A model generated the notes under the pieces. The model saw only the letters and a program-made list of their open reading frames with translations, had not been told where the DNA came from and did not search any database. The translations under genes were made by a program, and so were the position numbers. Below are positions 50,031-57,598 of a DNA stretch of 64,000 bases, piece by piece (within the stretch, counting starts at the first letter, position 1; every line of letters begins with the position of its first letter). The DNA is taken from NCBI GenBank assembly GCA_963422775.4, contig CAUJSJ030000109.1:1-64000 (forward strand), given 5' to 3'. Source of the DNA: Pelomonas sp963422775. Its GTDB lineage: Bacteria; Pseudomonadota; Gammaproteobacteria; Burkholderiales; Burkholderiaceae_C.

Positions 50031-50585
50031 GTGCAAGAGATCACCGAACTGCTGAAGGCCGCTCAGGCCGGCGACCGGGCCGCGGCCGACCAGGTGGTGG
50101 CGCGGCTGTATGCCGACCTGCAGCGCATGGCGCGCAGCCACATGCGGCGCTCCGGCGACCTCACCTTGCTGGACACCCAGGCCCTGGTGCACGAGGCCTG
50201 GCTGCGGCTGGACGGCGTCTCCGGCACGGACTTCCCGGACCGGCGCCATTTCCTGGCCTACGTGGCGCGCGCCATGCGCAGCGTGGTCATCGACCTCGTG
50301 CGATCGCGCCAGGCCGAGCGGCGCGGCGGTGGCGTGCAGGCGCTGACGCTGAACACCGCCGTGGCCGAGCTGGCGCCGCAGGACGAGGACCATGTGCTGC
50401 GCGTGCACGAGGCACTGGACGAACTGGCGCAGCTGGAGCCGCGCCTGGCGCAAGTGGTGGAGATGCGCTACTTCGGCGGCCTGCTGGAGCATGAGATCGC
50501 CCGGGCGCTGAACGTGACCGAGCGCACCGTGCAGCGCGACTGGCAGAAGGCGCGGCTGTTCCTCGCGATGAGCCTCCAGGGCTGA
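50031..50585 (+). CDS. ECF-type sigma factor (PF07638/ECF43-like) paired with a Ser/Thr kinase
   Basis: A 184-residue sigma factor with sigma2 ('DLQRMARSHMRRSGDLTLLD', 'ALVHEAWLRLDG', 'RRHFLAYVARAMRSVVIDLVR') and sigma4 ('QLEPRLAQVVEMRYFGGLLEHEIARAL', 'NVTERTVQRDWQKARLFL'). The usual acidic DAED stretch of region 2.2 is replaced by 'LLDTQALVHE'. In the known Vibrio EcfP/PknT pair, such sigma factors are switched on by phosphorylation of a Thr there; T49 (or T45) is the equivalent candidate. No anti-sigma gene is nearby, which fits. GTG start 50031 lies six bases after TAGAGT, so the mRNA may be leaderless. Confidence 0.9.
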   Translation: MQEITELLKAAQAGDRAAADQVVARLYADLQRMARSHMRRSGDLTLLDTQALVHEAWLRLDGVSGTDFPDRRHFLAYVARAMRSVVIDLVRSRQAERRGGGVQALTLNTAVAELAPQDEDHVLRVHEALDELAQLEPRLAQVVEMRYFGGLLEHEIARALNVTERTVQRDWQKARLFLAMSLQG

Positions 50586-50608
50586 CCCCGCCCGCCGATC
50601 GATCGCCC

Positions 50609-53296
50609 ATGGACGAGCTGAAAAAACAACGCTGGATGGCGCTGAGCCCGCAGCTGGATGAACTGCTGGATCTGGACGAGCCCGCCCGCTCGCAGCGGCT
50701 GGCAGCCATCCGTCTGGACGACGCCGCGCTGGCGGATGACCTGCAGCGGCTGCTGGCTCAGGACGAGGCACTGCTTCAGCAGGGCTTCCTGGCCCAGCCG
50801 GCAGCCGAGCAGTTGCAGCTCGACGCGGTGCCCGATGAAGAGCCGCTCGACCTCGCCGGTCAGCCGCTGGGGCCTTATGTGCTGGAGCGTGAGCTGGGGC
50901 AGGGCGGCATGGGTGCCGTCTGGCTGGCGCGCCGGGCCGACGGCCGCTTCGACGGCCAGGTGGCGGTCAAGTTCCTCAAGGCCGGTTTGTTCGGCGCTGG
51001 CGACGGTGGGCGCTTCGCGCGTGAGGGCCAGATCCTGGCGCGGCTGTCCCACCCCCACATCGCCCGGCTGCTGGACGCGGGCCTGCACCAGGGCCGCCAG
51101 CCCTACCTGGTGCTGGAGTACGTGGACGGCCAGCCCATCGACGCCTATTGCCGCGACCGCGCGCTGGACGTGGACGCGCGGGTGCGGCTGTTCCTGGATG
51201 TGCTGGCCGCCGTCGCCCACGCGCACGCGCGGCTGATCCTGCACCGCGACCTCAAGCCCAGCAACATCCTGGTCACCGCTGCAGGCGAGGTGAAGTTGCT
51301 GGATTTCGGCATCGCCAAGCTGATGGACGACGCCAGCCAGGGCGAGGCTGCCACCGAGTTGACACAGCTCGCCGGCAACGCCTACACGCCCCAGTACGCG
51401 GCACCCGAGCAGGTGCAGCAGGCCGAAGTCACGACCGCCACCGACGTCTATGCGCTGGGCGTGCTGCTGTACCAGCTGTTGGGCGGCGGCCATCCGACCT
51501 CGGAGGACACCCAGACGCGGCTGGACCGCCTGAGGGCCGTGGTCGAGCAGGTGCCGCGGCGCCTGTCCGAGTCGGCCCAGCGCCACGGCGACCCGGCGCT
51601 GGCGCGCCAGGCCGGGCGCTTGCGCGGCGACCTGGACACCATCGTCGCCAAGGCGCTGAAGAAACTGCCGGCCGAGCGCTACGCGAACGCCGAGGGCCTG
51701 GCCGAAGACTTGCGCCGCTGGCTGGCCCACGAGCCCATCGCCGCGCGGCCCGACAGCCGGCTCTACGTGCTGGGCCGCTTCGTGCGCCGCCACCGCCTGG
51801 CCGTGGCGGCCAGCGCCCTCGGCGTGCTGGCCCTGGTCGGGCTCACCGGCTTCAGCCTGCTGGAAGCCCGGCGCGCCGAACGTGCCGAGATGCAGGCCGA
51901 CCAGCGCCGCCAGCAGGCGGACGACCTGCTCGCCTACATGCTGGGGGACTTTGCCGACAAGCTGCGCCCCATCGGCCGCCTGGAGCTGCTGGACAGCATC
52001 GGCGGCCGGGCGCTGAACCACCTCGCCGCGGAACATCCGGCGCTGGCCGGCGAGCGGCTGAACCGGGCCCGGGCCCTGACCGTCATCGGCGAGGTCCGCG
52101 TGACGCGCCGCGAGCTGGACACGGCCTTGCAGCCCTTGAACGCCGCACGCAGCCTGCTGGCGGGCGACCCGCCGGAGCCCGGGCTCGTCGCAGCCTGGCG
52201 CAAGGCCCAGGGCGCGGCGGCGTTCTGGACCGGCCAGGTGCACAGCCTGCAGCGCGACTTCGGCGCAGCCCAGCAGGCCTGGGAAGGCTATCGGGATGTC
52301 AGCCAGGCCTGGCTGCGCGAGGCCCCGGGCGACCTGGAGGCCATGACCGAGCTGTCCTATGCCCACACCAACCTGGGCGTGCTGGCGCTGGACGAGGCGC
52401 GCATCGCCGATGCCGTGCGAGCGTTCGACGAGTCCAGCGCGCTGCAGCGCCGCGCGCTGCCCGGCATGCCCGCCGACAAGCGTGACCAGGCGATGTCGGA
52501 CCTGGCGGCAAGCCTCAGCTGGCTGGGCCAGGCCCGGCTGTGGCGTGGCGAGCTGGAACCCGCGCTGGTGACCTTCCGCGACGCGCTGGACACGCTGGCA
52601 CCGCTGCGCCGTGCCAAGCCCGACGATGCGCCCTCGGCCAACCGCGAGGCCATCCTGAGCCGCTGGCTCGGCGAAACCTTGTTTGCCCTCGGCAGGCCCG
52701 CCGAGGCAGGTGAGGCCTTGCACACCGCCCAGGCCCGGTTTGGCGAGCTGGTCGCGCGGGACCCGTCGAATCGCTTGTGGCAGGCCGAGGCCCTGGTCAC
52801 CCAGCTGCTGGCGCTGGAGGTGGCGCCGCCGCCGCTCGCCCAGCTGCCGCCGGTACTGCAGAAGCTGGGGGAGCGGCTCGACCAGCTGGAGCAGTCGGGC
52901 GGCGCGGCCAGCCGCGCGCGCCGCCTGCCCGACCGCACGCGCTGGGCCCTGCTGACACTGGCCTCGGCACCCCCGGGGCTGAGTTCGGAGGCGGCGGACC
53001 AGGTCGAGCACGTCCGCAGCGCGCTGAGGGAGGCCTTGAAGTCGCGCCCGCGCCAGCTGCGCCTGGGCCGCGCACTTGCCAAGATCGACGACGCACTGCT
53101 GCGCGGCGCCCCTGCCGGGCGCGCACCTGACGCCCAGGCGTGCGCGAGAGTCCGCGACGACCTCGAGCTGTTGCAGGGCCTGGTCGAGGTCGACCATCTG
53201 GTCGCCAGCGTCCGCCAGGCTGCCGGGGTTTGTGCACTGGGCGAATCGGGGCCGGCCGTGGCAAATGCCCGCAAAGCAGCGGACTCCGGGCGCTGA
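50609..53296 (+). CDS. Membrane Ser/Thr protein kinase with C-terminal TPR-like sensor
   Basis: An 895-residue Hanks-type kinase. The N-terminal 85 residues are helical. The kinase domain follows (about 90-370): P-loop 'GQGGMGAVW', K121 ('VAVKFLK'), catalytic D214 ('LHRDLKPSNI'), D232 ('DFGIAK') and 'APEQ' in the activation end. A transmembrane helix (about 397-420) leads to a long periplasmic region with TPR-like repeats. Every catalytic residue is present. It starts 23 bp after the sigma factor and most likely phosphorylates it (inference from family precedent). The 3' end forms a GGGCGC-TGA-GCGCCC hairpin around the stop codon. Confidence 0.94.
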   Translation: MDELKKQRWMALSPQLDELLDLDEPARSQRLAAIRLDDAALADDLQRLLAQDEALLQQGFLAQPAAEQLQLDAVPDEEPLDLAGQPLGPYVLERELGQGGMGAVWLARRADGRFDGQVAVKFLKAGLFGAGDGGRFAREGQILARLSHPHIARLLDAGLHQGRQPYLVLEYVDGQPIDAYCRDRALDVDARVRLFLDVLAAVAHAHARLILHRDLKPSNILVTAAGEVKLLDFGIAKLMDDASQGEAATELTQLAGNAYTPQYAAPEQVQQAEVTTATDVYALGVLLYQLLGGGHPTSEDTQTRLDRLRAVVEQVPRRLSESAQRHGDPALARQAGRLRGDLDTIVAKALKKLPAERYANAEGLAEDLRRWLAHEPIAARPDSRLYVLGRFVRRHRLAVAASALGVLALVGLTGFSLLEARRAERAEMQADQRRQQADDLLAYMLGDFADKLRPIGRLELLDSIGGRALNHLAAEHPALAGERLNRARALTVIGEVRVTRRELDTALQPLNAARSLLAGDPPEPGLVAAWRKAQGAAAFWTGQVHSLQRDFGAAQQAWEGYRDVSQAWLREAPGDLEAMTELSYAHTNLGVLALDEARIADAVRAFDESSALQRRALPGMPADKRDQAMSDLAASLSWLGQARLWRGELEPALVTFRDALDTLAPLRRAKPDDAPSANREAILSRWLGETLFALGRPAEAGEALHTAQARFGELVARDPSNRLWQAEALVTQLLALEVAPPPLAQLPPVLQKLGERLDQLEQSGGAASRARRLPDRTRWALLTLASAPPGLSSEAADQVEHVRSALREALKSRPRQLRLGRALAKIDDALLRGAPAGRAPDAQACARVRDDLELLQGLVEVDHLVASVRQAAGVCALGESGPAVANARKAADSGR

Positions 53297-53358
53297 GCGC
53301 CCGATGCCGGCCGGAGTCAGCTGGTAGCTTGGTGGCTGCTTCACTCCCGCCCCGACCG

Positions 53359-53730
53359 ATGACCACGACCTACTATGTGAAAGCCGTTCCCAACGGTGCC
53401 TTCGCGGCTTGCAGCTACTTCACCGACTCGTCCGGCCAGCACCCGGTGGCGGGCAACACCCTGGTGGTGCCGCCCACGGCCCCGGCCTGCCTGATCGCCG
53501 AGGCCAAGAGTTCCGAACTCGAGCTGCTGGGGGCCAGCTACCAGACCCTGGGCGACCCGGCGGTGATGACCGAAAACAATTTCAGCCCGGCCGAGGGTGG
53601 CGTCGTCAGCGTGTCCATGCCCACGACCGAAGTGGTGTCCAAGGGCGTGGTGCTGATCTTCTCCAACCCGGGCACGGTGACGGCGCTTTATCCCAGCAGC
53701 GATCCGGTGGTCACCAACGGCGAGCAATAG
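53359..53730 (+). CDS. Small unknown protein downstream of the ECF-kinase pair
   Basis: A 123-residue protein with no recognised domain, signal or membrane helix. It is rich in Ser/Thr/Val and small residues and probably all-beta ('TTTYYVKAVPNGAFAACSYF', 'GNTLVVPPTAPACLIAEAKS', 'GVVLIFSNPGTVTALYPSSD'). Two Cys lie near the front. It starts 62 bp after the kinase and ends 20 bp before the convergent J-domain gene. It may be the co-regulated output or a cargo of the phospho-sigma system, but this is only context. Confidence 0.6.
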   Translation: MTTTYYVKAVPNGAFAACSYFTDSSGQHPVAGNTLVVPPTAPACLIAEAKSSELELLGASYQTLGDPAVMTENNFSPAEGGVVSVSMPTTEVVSKGVVLIFSNPGTVTALYPSSDPVVTNGEQ

Positions 53731-53750
53731 CCCGCCGACGGCGGCTTCGC

Positions 53751-54602
53751 TCAGCCCAGGCCCAGCCCCGTCAGTCGCTGGTAGCGCCTGCGCAGGAAAT
53801 CCGCGGCCAGGCGCGCGTCGCCGCCGACGCGCTCGCCGATGTAGAGCTCCCGCCGACGCTCGGCGATCTGCGCGCGCAGCCGGTTGGCCATGATCTCCAG
53901 TGGGCGCATGCCGCCCACCTCGGCCCGTTCGACGGCGATGCGCAGTTCGTGCATCTGCTGAGCCTGCAGCACGACCGTCTGGGCCTGCACGATGCGGATG
54001 CGGCCCTGCACGAGGTGCTCGCACAGGCCCAGCCAGGCGCGCACGGCATCTGCCGGCCCGCCGATGACCTTCTCGGGCAGTTCGCCCGCGGCGAGCAGCA
54101 GCGTTTCGAGCCGGTGGCGGTCGCCGCTGGCATAGGCGTCGTTGACGACCATCATGCGCTGCTCGCAGACCTCGCGGTCCGGGCCTGAAGGCGCGAGGTC
54201 GGGGTGAAAGCGCATCGCCGCGCGCCGGTACAGCGTCTTCAGGCTGGGTGGCGGCAGGTCGGTCATCGGACCGGTGGGCTCGGGCGGCAGGGGTGTCGCC
54301 TGCGGCAGGGCCGGGACTTCCGGCCAGGCTTTGGTGCGGGGGGAGGTGGACACCGGCGCGTCGACGCCCTGGCGCTGCAAGGCCTCGTGCAGCAGCACCG
54401 TGGCGCGGTGGAGCTGGGTTTCAAGCTCGTCGAGTTCGAGCATCAGCGGGCCGAGCGCCTCGAGGTAGCGCTGCCGAAAGCCCAGCAGCTTGGCGCGGGC
54501 GCCGTCGTGGTCGGCCTCCAGCACGGCGAGGTAGCGCTGCAGATCGTGCAGTTGCTCGCGCCGCCGCGTCAGATCGTGCCTCGTGATTGCCATGCTCGCC
54601 AT
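53751..54602 (-). CDS. J-domain (DnaJ-like) protein with N-terminal coiled coil
   Basis: A protein of about 283 residues (three less if it starts at 54593). The N-terminal 80 residues form a coiled coil ('RREQLHDLQRYLAVLEAD'). A Pro-rich linker follows, then a short J domain (about 115-165: 'LKTLYRRAAMRFHPDLAPSG') with the HPD tripeptide that activates Hsp70. The C-terminal half is helical with no zinc-finger or substrate domain, so it is not a classical DnaJ. It should recruit DnaK to a specific target. It lies upstream of, and is read away from, the hppA terminator. Confidence 0.85.
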   Translation of the reverse strand: MASMAITRHDLTRRREQLHDLQRYLAVLEADHDGARAKLLGFRQRYLEALGPLMLELDELETQLHRATVLLHEALQRQGVDAPVSTSPRTKAWPEVPALPQATPLPPEPTGPMTDLPPPSLKTLYRRAAMRFHPDLAPSGPDREVCEQRMMVVNDAYASGDRHRLETLLLAAGELPEKVIGGPADAVRAWLGLCEHLVQGRIRIVQAQTVVLQAQQMHELRIAVERAEVGGMRPLEIMANRLRAQIAERRRELYIGERVGGDARLAADFLRRRYQRLTGLGLG

Positions 54603-54631
54603 GGGTCGCGATTTTGCCTGCGCCAGACGTG

Positions 54632-54657
54632 ATAACAGCCCGCGAACGGGCTGTTAT
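54632..54657 (-). terminator. Strong hairpin after hppA
   Basis: A perfect 11-bp stem ATAACAGCCCG / CGGGCTGTTAT with a 4-base loop (TTCG on the minus strand, a very stable tetraloop). It lies 20 bases after the hppA stop on the minus strand and 29 bases before the J-domain start. There is no long T tract, but the TTAT end makes intrinsic termination plausible. Confidence 0.75.
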
Positions 54658-54677
54658 GCACCTGATTTACCTGGGTG

Positions 54678-56858
54678 TTACTGAGATGCGGCCGAGGCCG
54701 GCGCCTCGCCCATGCTGGCCGCCGGGGCGGCCGGCTCCGCAGCCGTGCTCACGGCCTGCGTCGGGAGCGGCTCCGGCGTCTTGCTGCCGACCGGCATCGG
54801 CAGCAGCGGCACGATGAGCAGCGCGACGATGTTGATGATCTTGATGAGCGGGTTCACGGCCGGGCCGGCGGTGTCCTTGTAGGGGTCGCCCACGGTGTCG
54901 CCGGTGACGGCGGCCTTGTGCGCCTCCGAGCCCTTCTTGTGCAGCACGCCCTTGTCGTCGGTGAAGCCTTCCTCGATCAGCTTCTTGGCGTTGTCCCAGG
55001 CGCCGCCGCCCGTGCACATCGAGATGCCGACGAAGAGGCCGGTCACGATGGTGCCCATCAGCAGGCCGCCGAGCGCGGCCGGGCCGAGCGTCATGCCCAC
55101 GATGATGGGCGCGGCAACGGGCAGCAGCGACGGCACGATCATTTCCTTGATCGCAGCGGTGGTCAGCATGTCGACCGCGGCGCTGTAGTCGGGCTTCCTT
55201 TTGCCGGCCATGATGGCGCCGTCGGCGAACTGCTTGCGCACCTCGACGACGACGGCGCCGGCTGCGCGGCCCACCGCCTCCATCGCCATCGCGGCGAACA
55301 GGAAGGGGATCAGGCCGCCGATGAAGAGGCCCAGGATCACGAGGTGGTCCGACAGGTCGAAGCGCACGTGCATGCCGCGTGCTTCCAGCGCATGCGTGTA
55401 GTCGGCGAACAGCACCAGGGCCGCGAGGCCCGCCGAGCCGATGGCATAGCCCTTGGTGACGGCCTTGGTGGTGTTGCCCACGGCGTCCAGCGGGTCGGTG
55501 ACGTCGCGCACGCTGGCGGGCAGCTCGGCCATCTCGGCGATGCCGCCGGCGTTGTCGGTGATGGGGCCGTAGGCGTCCAGCGCGACGACGATGCCGGCCA
55601 TGCTCAGCATGGACGTGGCGGCGACCGCAATGCCGTACAGGCCCGCCAGCGCGTGGGCCGCGTAGATGGCCGCGCAGACGAAGAGCACCGGGAAGGCGGT
55701 GGACTTCATCGATACGCCCAGGCCGGCGATGACGTTGGTGCCGTGGCCGGTGGTGGAGGCCTGCGCGACGTGCTGCACCGGGCCGTACTGGGTGCCGGTG
55801 TAGTACTCGGTGATCCAGACCATGGCCGCCGTCAGCACCAGGCCCACCGCGCAGGCGCCGAACAGGGCCATCGCGTTCGTCGTGCCGCCCTCGGTCAGCT
55901 CGATGGGGCCGGGGAACATCGCCTTGGTGACGAAGAAGAAGGCGATCAGGCTCAGCACGCCGGCCACGATCAGGCCCTTGTACAGCGCCGGCATCACGTT
56001 CTTCATGCCCGGGCTGGCCTTGACGAAGTAGCAGCCGATGATGGACGCGATGATGGACACGCCGCCGAGTGCCAGCGGGTAGACGACGCCGGCCAGCGCG
56101 CTGCTGCCGGTGATCATCAGCGCGCCCAGCGCCATGGCGGCGATCAGCGTGACCGCGTAGGTCTCGAACAGGTCGGCCGCCATGCCGGCGCAGTCGCCGA
56201 CGTTGTCGCCCACGTTGTCGGCGATCACCGCCGGGTTGCGCGGGTCATCCTCGGGGATGCCGGCCTCGACCTTGCCGACGAGGTCGGCGCCGACGTCCGC
56301 ACCCTTGGTGAAGATGCCGCCGCCCAGGCGGGCAAAGATGGAGATCAGCGACGAGCCGAAGGCCAGGCCCAGCATGGGCTTGAGCGCCGTGCTGTCGTGC
56401 CCGCCGCCGATGGCCATGTAGAAGCCGCCGACGCCCAGCAGGCCCAGGCCCACGACCAGCATGCCGGTGATGGCGCCGCCCTTGAAGGCCACGTCCAGCG
56501 CCGGGCCGATGCCCTTGGAGGCGGCCTGCGCCGTGCGCACGTTGGCGCGCACCGAGATGTTCATGCCGATGAAGCCGCAGATGCCCGACAGCACCGCGCC
56601 GATGACAAAGCCGATGGCCGTCGTCGTGCCCAGGCCCGACACCGCGATGGCGATGGCCAACACGACGCCGACGATGCCGATGGTGCGGTACTGCCGGCCC
56701 AGGTAGGCGGCGGCACCTTGCTGGATCGCCGCGGCGATCTCCTGCATGCGGGCGTTGCCGGCGTCCTGACTCAGGATCCAGCTGCGTTGAATAAAGCCAT
56801 AAAGAACGGCCGCGAGGCCGCAGGCCAGCGCGAAATACAGCGCCACTTCCGTCGACAT
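54678..56858 (-). CDS. hppA: Membrane-bound proton-translocating pyrophosphatase
   Basis: A 726-residue integral membrane enzyme with about 16 helices that couples pyrophosphate hydrolysis to ion export. Catalytic loops are intact: 'GGGIFTKGADVGADLVGKVE', 'DDPRNPAVIADNVGDNVGDCAG', 'MAGIVVALDAYGPITDNAGGIAEM' and 'GDTVGDPYKDTAGPAVNPLI'. The 'GNTTKA' motif carries Lys, which in this family marks K+-independent, H+-pumping enzymes. The C-terminal 35 residues are an Ala/Pro/Ser-rich tail. ATG 56858 has GGAGAC upstream. It is divergent from the soluble pyrophosphatase gene. Confidence 0.97.
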   Translation of the reverse strand: MSTEVALYFALACGLAAVLYGFIQRSWILSQDAGNARMQEIAAAIQQGAAAYLGRQYRTIGIVGVVLAIAIAVSGLGTTTAIGFVIGAVLSGICGFIGMNISVRANVRTAQAASKGIGPALDVAFKGGAITGMLVVGLGLLGVGGFYMAIGGGHDSTALKPMLGLAFGSSLISIFARLGGGIFTKGADVGADLVGKVEAGIPEDDPRNPAVIADNVGDNVGDCAGMAADLFETYAVTLIAAMALGALMITGSSALAGVVYPLALGGVSIIASIIGCYFVKASPGMKNVMPALYKGLIVAGVLSLIAFFFVTKAMFPGPIELTEGGTTNAMALFGACAVGLVLTAAMVWITEYYTGTQYGPVQHVAQASTTGHGTNVIAGLGVSMKSTAFPVLFVCAAIYAAHALAGLYGIAVAATSMLSMAGIVVALDAYGPITDNAGGIAEMAELPASVRDVTDPLDAVGNTTKAVTKGYAIGSAGLAALVLFADYTHALEARGMHVRFDLSDHLVILGLFIGGLIPFLFAAMAMEAVGRAAGAVVVEVRKQFADGAIMAGKRKPDYSAAVDMLTTAAIKEMIVPSLLPVAAPIIVGMTLGPAALGGLLMGTIVTGLFVGISMCTGGGAWDNAKKLIEEGFTDDKGVLHKKGSEAHKAAVTGDTVGDPYKDTAGPAVNPLIKIINIVALLIVPLLPMPVGSKTPEPLPTQAVSTAAEPAAPAASMGEAPASAASQ

Positions 56859-57009
56859 GTATGAGTCTCCTATTAGCGTGTCATCTGTGGCCCGGGCGGA
56901 CTGCGGCCGGGCTTGCGCGGCGGAGCTTAAGGGCGGGGTCAGCGGCGTCAGCTGAGCGTTTACCCACAAACCTAGAATGCGGGTTTTCCTTAGCCCTGAA
57001 ACGACGACC

Positions 57010-57549
57010 ATGAGCCTGCACAACGTGTCCCCCGGCGCCAAGGCGCCCGACGAGTTCAACGTCATCATCGAGATCCCGATGAATGCCGACCCGATCAAGT
57101 ACGAGGTCGACAAGGAAACCGGCGCACTGTTCGTCGACCGCTTCCTGACGACGCCGATGTACTACCCGTGCAACTACGGCTACATCCCGCGCACGCTGGC
57201 CGACGACGGCGACCCGGTGGACGTACTGGTCATCACGCCCTTCGCGCTGTCGCCCGGTGTCGTCGTGACCTGCCGCCCGCTGGGCGTGCTGATGATGGAC
57301 GACGAAGCCGGCGGCGACGCCAAGCTGCTCGCCGTGCCCACCAGCAAGATCCTGGCGATGTACGACCACTGGCAGAAGATCGAGGACGTGAACCCGGCCC
57401 GCCTGGCAGCGATCCAGCACTTCTTCGAGCATTACAAGGATCTCGAAAAGGGCAAGTGGGTCAAGGTCAAGGGCTGGGAAGGCTCGGAGTCCGCCAAGCG
57501 CGAGATCACCGAGGGCATGGCCAATTACGACAAGCCGCTGGCGAAGTAA
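57010..57549 (+). CDS. ppa: Soluble family I inorganic pyrophosphatase
   Basis: A 179-residue cytoplasmic enzyme that hydrolyses PPi and drives biosynthetic reactions. Metal and substrate residues are in 'IEIPMNADPIKYEVDKETG', 'YYPCNYGYIPRTLADDGDPVDVLVI' (the signature DxxPxD-type motif) and 'HFFEHYKDLEKGKWVKVKGW'. The length is typical. Divergent from hppA with 151 bp between, so both PPases may share a regulatory region. A TAGAAT -10-like box lies at 56973-56978. A good terminator follows. Confidence 0.97.
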   Translation: MSLHNVSPGAKAPDEFNVIIEIPMNADPIKYEVDKETGALFVDRFLTTPMYYPCNYGYIPRTLADDGDPVDVLVITPFALSPGVVVTCRPLGVLMMDDEAGGDAKLLAVPTSKILAMYDHWQKIEDVNPARLAAIQHFFEHYKDLEKGKWVKVKGWEGSESAKREITEGMANYDKPLAK

Positions 57550-57574
57550 GCCGCTCGCCGCGACGACTCAGGAA

Positions 57575-57598
57575 GACGCCGCCTCAGCGGCGTCTTTT
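57575..57598 (+). terminator. Intrinsic terminator after ppa
   Basis: An 8-bp perfect stem GACGCCGC / GCGGCGTC with a CTCA loop, followed by TTTT, 26 bases after the ppa stop. It also lies at the end of the convergent sensor-kinase gene. Confidence 0.9.

Noticed and set aside
50468..53344. A 958-codon minus-strand open frame opposite the Ser/Thr kinase
   Set aside because: Antisense shadow rich in Gln/Arg/Gly/Val; the plus-strand kinase has all catalytic motifs and good spacing with the sigma factor.
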